Shown here: piece by piece, positions 16,969 to 25,884 of the stretch
How the letters are laid out: every line of letters begins with the position of its first letter
Position numbering within the stretch: the stretch's first letter is position 1
Assembly: GCA_028874335.1 (NCBI GenBank)
Contig: JAPPJY010000051.1
Span: 1 to 34,246, forward strand
Direction of reading: 5' to 3'
Length of the DNA: 34,246 nt
Origin: Gemmatimonadota bacterium
Lineage (GTDB): Bacteria; Latescibacterota; UBA2968; GCA-2709665
Made by a program: the position numbers and the translations under genes
The notes under the pieces: generated by a model
What the model was told of the DNA's origin: nothing
What the model saw: the letters and a program-made list of their open reading frames with translations, nothing else
The model's database searches: none

Positions 16969-19900
16969 ATGACGATCGAGCAGATATATGACAGGATGGT
17001 GAAGTCGCGGCCGTTCGTGGAACTGGCGCGTCTGGTCGATGCGCGAACGCCCGAAATCCCCGTGCGCGGGCTCCCTGGCTCGCTGGCAGCGTTCGGCATC
17101 GCCTGCGTTGAGGAAACCACGACGGGCCCTGTATTGGTCGTGTGCGCATCGGAGGACCGGGCGGAAGAAGCGCGAGACGATCTCGAACGGTTGCTGGGTT
17201 CGGCGCGCGTGGGCATGTTCCCGGTCTGGAGCGGGTCTCCGTACGACCACCGTTCGCCTCATCTCGACGTGATGGGGCTTCGGCTGGAGGCCCTGGATCA
17301 GTTGCGGGGGGCGGGTGACGGGGTTGTGGTTGCGCCGGTGGAAGCCCTGATGAGCCATACCCTGCCGCCCGACCTGTTTGATCTGGCAGTTCAGGAGATC
17401 AGGGTCGGGGAGGAAGTCGCGCCCGATGGACTGGCGGAACATCTGGTGGATATCGGCTATGAGCGCGTGACCCTGGTTGGCGGGGTGGGGCAATTCAGCG
17501 TGCGGGGCGGGATCCTGGACGTCTGCTCGTTTGGCAGCACACACCCGGTCCGCATCGAGTTCTTCGGCGACGAGGTGGAATCGATTCGAGCGTTCGATCT
17601 GGGCACGCAGCGGTCTGTGGCCAGACGCGAAAAGGTGCGGGTGCTGCCGTGCCGCGAGGCGGTCCTGGCAGAGACGTTGTCGGACGTTTTTGCGGAACAT
17701 CTGGACGAAGCGGAACAGGAGCTTGGGATGGGCCTCGATGGGCTGCGTGAGATGTTGGAGAGCCAGGGCGCATTCGACGGGCTCGAGCATTACCTGGGCG
17801 TGTTGTACAGGGACAACACCTGCCTGCTGGACCACGTTCAGGGAGGTTATGTCGTCGTGGATGACCCCGCGGCCGTGGAAACGGCCGCGGCTGACGCCTG
17901 GGCGCGGGTGGAGGTGGCGGCGCGGCGCCAGAAGCGGAGGCGCGGAGAGCCGGAGCCGCTTCCGTCGCGTTCCGTCGCCCGTCATCCGGAGGCGACCCTG
18001 AGACGCCTGGCCGGCATGCGCAGGGTCCTGAACTGGCCGTTGGGCGGACCGTCGGAGGACGGCGTCCACTTCTCAGGCATCGGCGGCAGGCGATACGAGG
18101 GTCATCTGGATTCATTGAAGGAGGACTTGAGGAGGCACTGGCAGGCGGATTACGAGGTGGTCCTGTTGTGCGAAAGCCAGGGCCAGAAAGCGCGGTTCGA
18201 AGAACTGCTCGAAGAAGAGGAGCACCTGATAACGATACGCGTGGGCACCCTGCACAGCGGCTTTACGTATACGTCCCCGACGGCGCGGGTGGCCGTGCTG
18301 AACGATCACGAGATCTATACCCTCACGCGCCGGCGGCGCCGTTACAGGCGATTCAAGGACGCCACGCCGATTCGCAGCATTTCGAGTCTCCGGACCGGCG
18401 ATTTCGTCGTACACGTGGACCATGGCATCGGCCGCTACGAAGGTATCGAACATCTCGCGGTCGACGGGCTCCGGCAGGACTGTCTGACGATGGTTTATCG
18501 AGGCGGAGACCGGGTGTTCGTACCGGTGGACCAGATGGACCGCGTGCAGAAATACGCGGGACAGGACGGAGTCGTTCCGGCACTGAACAAGCTGGGTACG
18601 GCGGCCTGGGAACGTATTAAGGAAAAGGCCAAAAAGGAGGTCTTCAAGATGGCGGGCGAGTTGTTGTCTCTCTACGCGGAGAGAAAGGCAACGCCCGGAA
18701 TCGAATTCTCGGATGACACAGCGCTCCAGCAAGCCCTTGAAGCGTCGTTTCCGTTCCAGGAGACGCGGGATCAACTTCAGACAATTCGCGAAGTAAAGGA
18801 GGACATGGAACAGTCGGCGCCGATGGATCGTCTGGTGTGCGGCGACGTTGGTTACGGAAAAACCGAGGTGGCGGTACGGGCGGCGTTCAAGGCGGTGGCC
18901 GATGGAAAGCAGGTTGCGGTTCTGGCGCCAACCACCATTCTCGCACAGCAGCACTATCGTACGTTTTCAGAGCGGTTGGACGGACTTCCGGTTACAGTCG
19001 ACGTGTTGAGCCGGTTCCGGACGCCCCGCGAGCTGCGGACCGCGCTGGACGGCCTCGCCGCCGGGCGGGTGGACGTTGCGGTAGGTACCCACCGCATGTT
19101 GTCTCAGGACGTCCGGTTTCGGGATCTGGGATTGCTCGTGATCGATGAAGAACACCGGTTCGGCGTGCGCCACAAGGAGCGGCTCAAGCAGGTACGGCGG
19201 CAAGTGGATGTACTCACGCTGACGGCGACGCCGATTCCCAGGACGCTTCACATGTCCCTGATGGGCGCCCGGGATATGTCCATCATCCGTACCCCCCCCA
19301 GAGACCGGCTGCCTATCACGACCGAGGTCCTGCCGTTTGACGAGGAGAGGGTCGCGGAGGCGATTCTGCGGGAGGTTGACCGGGGGGGACAGGTGTATTT
19401 CGTCCACAACAGGGTGCAATCGATGCCGGCGATCGTGAATTTCCTCGAACAGCTCGTCCCGCAGGTGCGGTTCGGAGTGGCCCACGGTCAGATGCCGGAG
19501 AGACAACTCGAAAAGGTGATGATGGATTTTCTGGACGCCAGGTACGACTGCCTGATTTCCACGATGATTATCGAATCGGGATTGGATATCCCCAGCGTGA
19601 ATACGCTGATCGTGAACCGCGCCGATCGCATGGGGCTCGCGCAGCTCTACCAGCTACGCGGGCGCGTGGGTCGTTCGGCGCGGCAGGCGTTCGCGTATCT
19701 TCTGATTCCTTCCTGGAAGTCGCTGAAAAAGCCGGCCGTCCGGCGACTGCGCGCCATCGAGGAATTCGCGGATCTCGGCTCGGGGTTCAATATCTCAATG
19801 CGGGACATGGAGATCCGGGGAACGGGCAATCTGCTGGGCGCGCAACAACACGGGCACATTACGGCCGTTGGCTTCGAACTCTATTGCCGTCTGCTGGATG

Positions 19901-20379
19901 AGGCGATCGCCCAGATTCACGGCAACGAATCCGAGCCAGCGGCCGAGCCGGAAGTGCAGGTGGCCGTTTCCGCCTATATTCCGGAAGCCTATATTGCGGA
20001 CGAAGATCTGAAGATGCAGTTCTACCAACGCCTTGGCGACTGCCGGCAGACGGTTGAGGTCCTGGCGCTCGAGGAGGAAATGGCGGACCGGTTCGGTCCG
20101 TTGCCCGGCCCCGCCGCAGCGCTGCTGGATACCGTATCCGTGCGGATACTGGCGAGGCAGTTGCGCGCGCACACGGTACGTACCGGACGCACGCTGTCGG
20201 TGGTATTTCCAATCGGCCGAATGCTGACGAGGAAGCAGGTGGAAGCCTGGATCGCGGCCGCGCCCGTTCCACTCCAGTTTTCCCTTGGTGAGCAGGTGCT
20301 GATCGAGGCGGAGCTGGAGGGCGCCGGCCCCAGGGAACGCCTTGCAAATGCCAAAAAGGTGTTGCAGAGCCTCTTCTGA
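16969..20379 (+). CDS. mfd: Transcription-repair coupling factor Mfd
   Basis: Mfd recognises RNA polymerase stalled at DNA damage, pushes it off with ATP-driven translocation, and recruits UvrA. The 1136-residue product is close to the E. coli length (1148). In order: UvrB-like N-terminal module (about 1–350), the CarD-like RNA polymerase-interacting domain beginning [18 protein letters not shown] (about 470–540), the RecG-like translocase with Walker [11 protein letters not shown] (625–634) and Walker B box DEEH (726–729), and the C-terminal TRCF domain. The ATG at 16969 precedes the conserved start; no strong ribosome site is seen. No promoter was recognised in the 100 bp upstream. Identification is firm. 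Confidence 0.97.
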   Translation: MTIEQIYDRMVKSRPFVELARLVDARTPEIPVRGLPGSLAAFGIACVEETTTGPVLVVCASEDRAEEARDDLERLLGSARVGMFPVWSGSPYDHRSPHLDVMGLRLEALDQLRGAGDGVVVAPVEALMSHTLPPDLFDLAVQEIRVGEEVAPDGLAEHLVDIGYERVTLVGGVGQFSVRGGILDVCSFGSTHPVRIEFFGDEVESIRAFDLGTQRSVARREKVRVLPCREAVLAETLSDVFAEHLDEAEQELGMGLDGLREMLESQGAFDGLEHYLGVLYRDNTCLLDHVQGGYVVVDDPAAVETAAADAWARVEVAARRQKRRRGEPEPLPSRSVARHPEATLRRLAGMRRVLNWPLGGPSEDGVHFSGIGGRRYEGHLDSLKEDLRRHWQADYEVVLLCESQGQKARFEELLEEEEHLITIRVGTLHSGFTYTSPTARVAVLNDHEIYTLTRRRRRYRRFKDATPIRSISSLRTGDFVVHVDHGIGRYEGIEHLAVDGLRQDCLTMVYRGGDRVFVPVDQMDRVQKYAGQDGVVPALNKLGTAAWERIKEKAKKEVFKMAGELLSLYAERKATPGIEFSDDTALQQALEASFPFQETRDQLQTIREVKEDMEQSAPMDRLVCGDVGYGKTEVAVRAAFKAVADGKQVAVLAPTTILAQQHYRTFSERLDGLPVTVDVLSRFRTPRELRTALDGLAAGRVDVAVGTHRMLSQDVRFRDLGLLVIDEEHRFGVRHKERLKQVRRQVDVLTLTATPIPRTLHMSLMGARDMSIIRTPPRDRLPITTEVLPFDEERVAEAILREVDRGGQVYFVHNRVQSMPAIVNFLEQLVPQVRFGVAHGQMPERQLEKVMMDFLDARYDCLISTMIIESGLDIPSVNTLIVNRADRMGLAQLYQLRGRVGRSARQAFAYLLIPSWKSLKKPAVRRLRAIEEFADLGSGFNISMRDMEIRGTGNLLGAQQHGHITAVGFELYCRLLDEAIAQIHGNESEPAAEPEVQVAVSAYIPEAYIADEDLKMQFYQRLGDCRQTVEVLALEEEMADRFGPLPGPAAALLDTVSVRILARQLRAHTVRTGRTLSVVFPIGRMLTRKQVEAWIAAAPVPLQFSLGEQVLIEAELEGAGPRERLANAKKVLQSLF

Positions 20380-20390
20380 ACGAATATATT
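20362..20390 (+). promoter_or_regulatory. Sigma70-type promoter for the SurA-like gene
   Basis: TTGCAG (20362–20367), a 17-bp spacer and TATATT (20385–20390). The -35 lies inside the last codons of mfd. Transcription would start near 20397, giving a leader of about 128 nt that contains the stem-loop at 20467–20502. Confidence 0.6.
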
Positions 20391-20466
20391 CCCCGCCAGA
20401 TACCGGGACGGAACATCCGGAACCGGACGACGCCCCGTTCGTCAGCAATAGGAGCTGTGGTTCGTA

Positions 20467-20502
20467 TGTACAGTCGCCCCGCGAAGGTCGTGGGGACGTA
20501 CA
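20467..20502 (+). repeat. Stem-loop in the leader of the SurA-like gene
   Basis: TGTAC-GTC-CCCC pairs with GGGG-AC-GTACA through a 12-bp stem with two single-base bulges, around an 11-nt loop. No T-run follows. It ends eight bases before the GGAG ribosome site, so it could influence translation, or it may be a copy of a small palindromic intergenic repeat. Confidence 0.4.
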
Positions 20503-20524
20503 TCGCAATTGGAGACGGAACACG

Positions 20525-21826
20525 ATGAAAAAAAGCCTTCCAGGGGGCGCGTGGTTTGCTTTGGCCGCGGCTGTGGCGCTGATATGCACGGCGAACGCCG
20601 CGGCAAAACCGCAGCTTCTGGATCAGATCGTCGCGGTGGTGGACGATCAGATCGTATTGCGTTCAGACGTGATGTCCAGCATGGCGCTGGTTGCCATGCA
20701 GCAGGGGCTGAGCAGGGAGGACCTCACGCCGGACAGGGTCGGTGAGTTGTTCGAGGTTATACTGGGGAACATGATCCAGGAAAAGCTCCTGCTGGCCAGG
20801 GCGGAACAGGACAGCATCGAAGTGGACCAGGAGGTCATCGAACGTGCGGTGAGGTCCCAGATCCGGGAACTCAAGGCGGAACATGGCGAAGAGGATTTTG
20901 CCAGCCAGCTTGCCGAAGGCGGAATAACGGAACGAGACCTGCGTGAACAATATCGTCAGAAGACGCGGAAGGACTTCCTGCGCCATCAGATGTACACGCG
21001 CCTCAGCCAGCAGGTCGAAGTCTCGTTCAAGGACGTCCAGGATTATAAGGATCGCTACAGGAACGAACTACCGCCATTGTTGAGTATCAGTCATCTCCTG
21101 GTGGCTATCGAAGCTTCCGACGACCGTGCGGCGGAAGTCAGGGCGCAAGCGGACGCGATCATCGACCGCCTGAAAAACGGTGAAGATTTCACGACCCTGG
21201 CGCAGCAGTATTCCAGCGACGCGGGAAGCCGGGAGGAAGGCGGCGACCTGGGTTATTTTCCGCGCGGACGCATGGTCCCGGCGTTTGAGGAGGCGGCCTT
21301 TGCGCTGCGGCCCGGGGAGATCAGCGCACCGGTCAAAACGAAGTTCGGTTACCATATCATCAAGGTGGAGGCAGCGTCCGGGGACCAGGTACGGGCGCGG
21401 CACATTCTTATTCCGCTGCAGCCCTCGACGCGGGACGTGAAGACGGCTTACGACAAGGCGCTGGATCTGGCGAAACAGGCCCAGGCGGGAGAGGATTTCG
21501 CGGAACTGGCTCGAGAACATTCCGCGCACGAGGAGACCGCCAGGAAGGGCGGTCGGCTTCCCGGACCGTTCTCTCAGGAAAACCTTCCATCCGAATTCTC
21601 GGACGTCCTGAAAACCATGCGCATGGGCGAAGTAAGCGCGCCGATACAATCGGAATACGGATGGCATGTCGTCAAGGTGAATGACGACCAGGACGCCGTG
21701 AAGGAAATCATCCAACAGGTCCGCCTGCAGGAGCGGTTTGAAGAGGTACTCTCGGAGACGCGCGAGCGTCTGTACGTGGAAGTTCGTCCGTACGATCTGG
21801 GTTACGGAAGCGGACCGCAGGAGTGA
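20525..21826 (+). CDS. surA: SurA-like periplasmic peptidylprolyl isomerase with two parvulin domains
   Basis: SurA-type chaperones escort outer-membrane proteins across the periplasm. The 433-residue product starts with a clear signal peptide (MKK, then a hydrophobic run and ANAAA, cleavage near residue 27), a SurA N-terminal chaperone domain (about 28–180, with [19 protein letters not shown]), and two parvulin domains (about 185–280 and 288–385; each has the pattern [13 protein letters not shown]… [15 protein letters not shown]… [16 protein letters not shown]). Length matches SurA (about 430). GGAG (20511–20514) supports the ATG at 20525 over an upstream in-frame ATG inside mfd. It implies a Gram-negative envelope. 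The symbol follows architecture; orthology to E. coli SurA is likely but not proven. Confidence 0.88.
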   Translation: MKKSLPGGAWFALAAAVALICTANAAAKPQLLDQIVAVVDDQIVLRSDVMSSMALVAMQQGLSREDLTPDRVGELFEVILGNMIQEKLLLARAEQDSIEVDQEVIERAVRSQIRELKAEHGEEDFASQLAEGGITERDLREQYRQKTRKDFLRHQMYTRLSQQVEVSFKDVQDYKDRYRNELPPLLSISHLLVAIEASDDRAAEVRAQADAIIDRLKNGEDFTTLAQQYSSDAGSREEGGDLGYFPRGRMVPAFEEAAFALRPGEISAPVKTKFGYHIIKVEAASGDQVRARHILIPLQPSTRDVKTAYDKALDLAKQAQAGEDFAELAREHSAHEETARKGGRLPGPFSQENLPSEFSDVLKTMRMGEVSAPIQSEYGWHVVKVNDDQDAVKEIIQQVRLQERFEEVLSETRERLYVEVRPYDLGYGSGPQE

Positions 21827-21888
21827 GGCCGCCGTGTCCGGCGGCGCAACGCTCCTCAAGCAGGTTTCGGCAATGCGTTTTATTCGAT

Positions 21889-22161
21889 ATGCGGCTCGAT
21901 TTGTACCTTAAGCGATGTTGTCTGACACGGCGGCGTTCCGAGGCAAAACGCGCCTGCGAGAACGGAATCGTCATGCTGGACGGGCGGCGGGCGAAGCCGG
22001 GTCAGCCCGTCGCGCCGGGCAGGCGCGTGAGCATTTCATTTCTGGATCGATACCTGGAGTTGGAAATCCTCAAGCTGCCCGCCGGGAACGTCTCAAGGAC
22101 GGAGGCCAGGACCTATTACGAAGTGCTTCGGGACGAAGCGCGCGAGGTCACTGACTTCTAA
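21889..22161 (+). CDS. Small S4-domain RNA-binding protein (Hsp15/YabO-like)
   Basis: The 90-residue product is almost entirely an S4 RNA-binding fold: MRLDLYLKRCCLTRRRSEAKRA and then NGIVMLDGRRAKPGQPVAPG, the alpha-L motif found in Hsp15/RlbA and YabO. Hsp15-like proteins bind 50S subunits carrying stalled peptidyl-tRNA. The start was chosen at the ATG giving the family's usual M-R-L-D-x-Y-L; an in-frame start at 21823 would overlap the previous stop and add an unconserved segment. No ribosome site is obvious, so translation may depend on the upstream gene 60 bp away. A strong terminator follows. The exact role is unknown. Confidence 0.85.
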   Translation: MRLDLYLKRCCLTRRRSEAKRACENGIVMLDGRRAKPGQPVAPGRRVSISFLDRYLELEILKLPAGNVSRTEARTYYEVLRDEAREVTDF

Positions 22162-22198
22162 AGACACCCATCGACAGGACGTCAAGGCGTCAAGTCCG

Positions 22199-22223
22199 GC
22201 CCCGCGGGGCGGGGCTTTTTTTT
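22199..22223 (+). terminator. Rho-independent terminator after the S4 gene
   Basis: GCCCCGC (22199–22205), loop GGG, GCGGGGC (22209–22215), then eight T residues. It ends the surA–S4 transcript. Confidence 0.92.
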
Positions 22224-22259
22224 AACGTACCCCGAGTCGAAAGTGCGCGGGCGTGTCGT

Positions 22260-22288
22260 TTGCCCTTTCGCTTTGACCTGCCTATATT
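22260..22288 (+). promoter_or_regulatory. Promoter placing transcription start at the methyltransferase ATG
   Basis: TTGCCC (22260–22265), 17-bp spacer, TATATT (22283–22288). The expected start site, about seven bases after the -10, coincides with the A of the ATG at 22295. If that codon is used the mRNA would be leaderless; otherwise translation begins at the GTG at 22322. Confidence 0.6.
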
Positions 22289-22294
22289 GGATTT

Positions 22295-23110
22295 ATGTTC
22301 GGAAGAAAAAGGGAAAATCGCGTGGCGCAGCCCTACACCCGGCTTGCGGAGATTTATGATTATGTCATGCGGCACGTGGACTATGTGCAATGGGCGGACT
22401 ACATCGAGGCCGTCTTTGCCAGACATAACGTTGCGCCGCCACGGGTACTCGACCTGGCATGCGGCACGGGCAGCATGGCATTGGAACTGCGAAAGCGGAA
22501 CTACCGCGCATACGGAGCGGACAATTGCCGGGAAATGCTGGACGTGGCCGTAGACAAAACGGCAAATGCAGGGCAAAACGTCGAATTCTTCCAGAGAAAC
22601 CTGATGGACCTGTCCGGCCTGCCGCCGATGGAAGCGGCCCTGTGTCTGTACGACAGCATGAATTACCTGATGACAATCGAGGACGTCGCCCTGGCGCTGA
22701 GAGAGGTCCACCGGATTCTGCTGCCGAACGGCATATTCATTTTCGACGTCTGTACTGAAACGAACTCGCTGCGATATTTTCGCAGGCTGACGGATAAGGA
22801 CGGCGGCGACGGGTTCACGTACGTCAGGGAGAGCTTCTACAGGAAAGGGATCCAGTTCAATCGATTCGACATCAGGTTCAAACAGACGGGCGAATCCGTG
22901 GAAGAGGAACACCGTCAGCGGATTTATGCGCTCCCGGACCTATTGACCGTACTGGAACAGTCACCGTTTTCGCTGGAAGGGACCTACGATGGATTTGGTT
23001 TCTGCAGGCCTGACGAACATTCGGACCGGGTGCATTTCGTACTGCGCAAAGCCGGCGCCGGTAACGCGTTGGGGCGCGTGACGAAGGGTTCCGGGGACGT
23101 GACGGGATAA
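22295..23110 (+). CDS. Class I SAM-dependent methyltransferase, substrate unknown
   Basis: The 271-residue product has a Rossmann methyltransferase core: motif I VLDLACGTGS (51–60), the acidic residue after strand 2 (YGADNCREML), YDSMNYL after strand 4, and LREVHRILLPNGIFIFDV near strand 5. The family resembles small-molecule methyltransferases and is not assignable further. From the ATG at 22295 no ribosome site precedes the start, and the promoter predicts a leaderless message; a GTG at 22322 preceded by AGGGA would shorten the protein by nine residues and begin just before the conserved AQPYTRLAEIYD. The last 15 residues look unstructured. It starts a new transcription unit that probably continues into the DHH gene 27 bp downstream. 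Confidence 0.85.
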   Translation: MFGRKRENRVAQPYTRLAEIYDYVMRHVDYVQWADYIEAVFARHNVAPPRVLDLACGTGSMALELRKRNYRAYGADNCREMLDVAVDKTANAGQNVEFFQRNLMDLSGLPPMEAALCLYDSMNYLMTIEDVALALREVHRILLPNGIFIFDVCTETNSLRYFRRLTDKDGGDGFTYVRESFYRKGIQFNRFDIRFKQTGESVEEEHRQRIYALPDLLTVLEQSPFSLEGTYDGFGFCRPDEHSDRVHFVLRKAGAGNALGRVTKGSGDVTG

Positions 23111-23137
23111 CCGGGTGGAAGGATACCAGACCTGACG

Positions 23138-24097
23138 ATGGATTATACCGCAGCCATATCTTTTTTTGAACCTGACGTACCGTATCTGCTTGCAACCCAT
23201 GTCAATGCGGACTGCGACGGTATTGGGGGCCTCCTGGCGCTGAGGGAGATGCTTGTCCGGAAAGAGCGGGTTTGCAGGCTCATCGTCAGCGACGAGACTT
23301 TGAATCCGAAGTTTGCTTTTCTACCGGGATTTGAGCATATTGAGTTGTACCGATCTCTTGCGGATCGACCGTCCTTTAACAGGGCGGTATTTGTGGACAC
23401 GCCCACGCTCGACCCGCAGCGCGTGGGCGACGTTTGCCGGCTGCTCGGAGAGCACGCCAGCACGATGATTATCGATCATCACGCGGCGCGGAAGCCGGAG
23501 GGCGACGTCCGCATCGTCGACAGCGCGGCCAGTTCCGCCAGTGAGTTGGTCTATGGGCTGCTTCTCGCGGCGGAGGCGGAGATCGGGTCTGCGGTCGCCA
23601 ACCAGATTTACGCGGGAATCGCTTTCGATACCAAGCTGTTCAGGGTTTCGCATCCGGAACGTGCGCTGAAGGTATGCGGCGAACTGGTGGATTACGGCGC
23701 GGCCCCGGAAGCGATCGCCGACGCGCTGTTCGCCCGGGAAAGCCTTGAAACCATGGTGACGCTGGCGGCCGCTCTGGGTACGCTGGAACTTCATTGCGAT
23801 GGCCGGGTGAATACGCTGGTGGTGGACCACGAGACGTACCGGATGGGTGGCGACCCGGATCCCGTGGTGGACCACGCCATGGCAATCGACGGGGTTCAGG
23901 TGGCGGTGGTTCTGAAGGAAGAGGCACACGGTCGGTTCCGCGTCAGCTTGCGTTCGCGGGGCGGGGTGGATGTGAATCGAATCGCCGCAGCGTTTGGCGG
24001 CGGCGGGCACAGGCGCGCTTCGGGGTGCAGGATTGAAAAGCCCGTTGAAGAGGCGAAACGCCTGCTGTTGGCCGAAGTAGAGAAGCAATTGAACTGA
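23138..24097 (+). CDS. DHH/DHHA1 phosphoesterase, NrnA-like
   Basis: DHH-DHHA1 proteins of this size degrade short oligonucleotides, dephosphorylate pAp, or cleave cyclic dinucleotides. The 319-residue product has metal-binding motifs H21-V-N23-A-D25-C-D27, Asp87 in FVDTP, DHH at 113–115, and the C-terminal nucleotide-recognition motif GGGGHRRASG in the DHHA1 domain. Length matches NrnA (about 310–330). No CBS, PAS or membrane domain is fused, so a GdpP-type membrane enzyme is unlikely. Translation starts at ATG 23138; GGAAGG lies rather far upstream (about 23116). Substrate specificity among nanoRNA, pAp and cyclic-di-AMP cannot be settled from sequence. Confidence 0.9.
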   Translation: MDYTAAISFFEPDVPYLLATHVNADCDGIGGLLALREMLVRKERVCRLIVSDETLNPKFAFLPGFEHIELYRSLADRPSFNRAVFVDTPTLDPQRVGDVCRLLGEHASTMIIDHHAARKPEGDVRIVDSAASSASELVYGLLLAAEAEIGSAVANQIYAGIAFDTKLFRVSHPERALKVCGELVDYGAAPEAIADALFARESLETMVTLAAALGTLELHCDGRVNTLVVDHETYRMGGDPDPVVDHAMAIDGVQVAVVLKEEAHGRFRVSLRSRGGVDVNRIAAAFGGGGHRRASGCRIEKPVEEAKRLLLAEVEKQLN

Positions 24098-24179
24098 TTC
24101 CGCACGATGCAGCCGCGCGGACACGACCCGACGCCGGCCGTCTGACGCTCGCCCGGGCGAGGAGGAACGTCGTTCGGCA

Positions 24180-25088
24180 ATGGATTTGATTACGCTCAAG
24201 ACATGGTCGTCTGAGGAAATCCTGCAAACGATCGAGGCGGGTCTGTTGATGAAGGCAGACCCGAAACGGTTTTCGGGAGCATTGCGGGGCCGAACGCTGG
24301 CGATGCTGTTTCAGAAGCCATCGACGCGGACCCGATGTTCGTTCGAGACGGGGATGAACCAGCTGGGGGGGTACGCCATGAATCTGGATTGGCGCGCCAC
24401 CAATTTCCAGTTGGCGGACCTCAGGGACGAAGCCCAGGTGCTTTCCCGGTATTCCGACGTCATTATGGCCAGGATGTTGAATCATTGCGACCTCCGTGAA
24501 CTTGCGGCCGGGGCGGAGGTTCCCGTGATTAACGGGTGTTGCGACCGGTACCACCCGTGCCAGGCGCTTGGCGATCTGATGACGGTACGTGAAATCCGGG
24601 GAAAACTGGAAGGCGCCCACCTGGTCTACGTGGGCATCCGGAACAACGTGTGCAATTCTTTGATCGCCGGATGTACCAAGGCCGGAGTGCGAATCACGAC
24701 GGTGACGCCGGAAGTAAACAAACCCTCCGAAGACGAAGACCTCACCGATCGGGCCAGGAAGACCGGCCTTTACCGGGAGACCCTGGACCTGGAGGCGGCG
24801 GTGGCCGGAGCGGATTTCCTGTATACGGATACCTGGATCGACATGGAATTCTTCGAAGATCCTGCGTATGAAGCGGAAAAGAAGCGACGCGTCGAGGCCT
24901 TTGCCACGTATCAGATTAATATGGACCTGCTGGACAAAACCGGAGCGCTGGTCATGCATTGCCTGCCCGCACACAAAGGGTACGAGTTGACAGCGGAAGT
25001 GATGGCGAGCCATCGATGCGTGGCGGTGGACCAGGCGGAAAACAGGATGCACGTCCAGAAGGCGATCCTGACGCAGTTGCTCGGATAA
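24180..25088 (+). CDS. argF: Ornithine carbamoyltransferase family enzyme
   Basis: Transcarbamylases transfer the carbamoyl group from carbamoyl phosphate to an amine; the ornithine enzyme makes citrulline for arginine synthesis. The 302-residue product has the carbamoyl-phosphate loop STRTR (48–52), HPCQ (125–128) and HCLP (260–263), which place it in the OTC branch. However, the ornithine-binding loop, normally D-x-W-x-S-M-G, reads D217-T-W-I-D221-M-E223, and the usual GDGNNV reads VGIRNNVCNS (151–160). Specificity may therefore be for ornithine with altered contacts or for another amine. No other arg genes are nearby. tmk follows 36 bp later. The family is certain; the substrate is not. 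Confidence 0.8.
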   Translation: MDLITLKTWSSEEILQTIEAGLLMKADPKRFSGALRGRTLAMLFQKPSTRTRCSFETGMNQLGGYAMNLDWRATNFQLADLRDEAQVLSRYSDVIMARMLNHCDLRELAAGAEVPVINGCCDRYHPCQALGDLMTVREIRGKLEGAHLVYVGIRNNVCNSLIAGCTKAGVRITTVTPEVNKPSEDEDLTDRARKTGLYRETLDLEAAVAGADFLYTDTWIDMEFFEDPAYEAEKKRRVEAFATYQINMDLLDKTGALVMHCLPAHKGYELTAEVMASHRCVAVDQAENRMHVQKAILTQLLG

Positions 25089-25124
25089 CGGAGCCGCCCC
25101 CGCGGCACGGGAGTATGGATCGGC

Positions 25125-25760
25125 GTGGCGGGACTCTTTATTACCTTTGAAGGCATCGACAGAAGCGGGAAAACCACTCAGGCCAAACGGCTGGCCGAAC
25201 GGCTTCGCGCGGAGGGGCGATCCGTGGTGTTCACCCTGGAACCGGGCGGAACCGGGCTGGGCCGGAAGGTTCGCAGTCTGCTGCTGGAGCGTCGATCGGA
25301 AGTGGACCCAATTGCGGAGATGCTGTTATTCACGGCCGATCGGGCCCAACACGTCAATACGGTGATCCGTCCGGCGCTCTCGCAGGGAGAAGTGGTCGTA
25401 TCCGATCGGTTTTTCGACTCCACGGTCGTCTATCAGGGGTACGGGCGCGGGCTGAACGTAGATCGTATTCGGGCGGTCCAGGAGGTGGCCACCGGGGGGC
25501 TGAGACCGGACCTGACCGTCTGGATCGACGTGGACCTCGAAACCTCGAAGCAGCGACGGATACCAGAAGATGCCGACAGGCTCGAGGCCGCCGGCGACGC
25601 GTTTTTCAACCGTGTAAGGAACGGCTACCAAAGGATCTGGCAGGCGGAGCCGGAACGGGTTCTTCGGGTTGACGGCCGGCTCCCTGTCGAGGAACTCACG
25701 TGCCGGATCCACAAAGCGGTACGGGATCGGCTGCCGGGCGCGGTTCGGCCAAACGGTTGA
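25125..25760 (+). CDS. tmk: Thymidylate kinase
   Basis: Tmk phosphorylates dTMP to dTDP for DNA synthesis. The 211-residue product has the P-loop EGIDRSGKTT (9–18), EPGGTGLG (39–46), the SDRFFDSTVVYQG region that binds dTMP, and a C-terminal helical part with DADRLEAAGDAFFNRV. The start is GTG at 25125 with GGGAG (25109–25113) eleven bases upstream; no ATG is in frame near the conserved MAGLFITFEGID. It is probably cotranscribed with the transcarbamylase before it. Identification is firm. Confidence 0.96.
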   Translation: MAGLFITFEGIDRSGKTTQAKRLAERLRAEGRSVVFTLEPGGTGLGRKVRSLLLERRSEVDPIAEMLLFTADRAQHVNTVIRPALSQGEVVVSDRFFDSTVVYQGYGRGLNVDRIRAVQEVATGGLRPDLTVWIDVDLETSKQRRIPEDADRLEAAGDAFFNRVRNGYQRIWQAEPERVLRVDGRLPVEELTCRIHKAVRDRLPGAVRPNG

Positions 25761-25884
25761 TTCACAGCGAGTTCGGGGCGGGGACGGCGGCACGCGACGG
25801 CTTCCCGGAAGCATGGCGAGAGATTGCCGGGACAGGACCCGCGACAACGTGGAAGGTTGGGACCTGATAATGCGGAGGCGGAAT

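Noticed and set aside
16849..18069. 406-residue minus-strand frame opposite the start of mfd
   Set aside because: Antisense to a clear Mfd; no family resemblance and no promoter or ribosome site.
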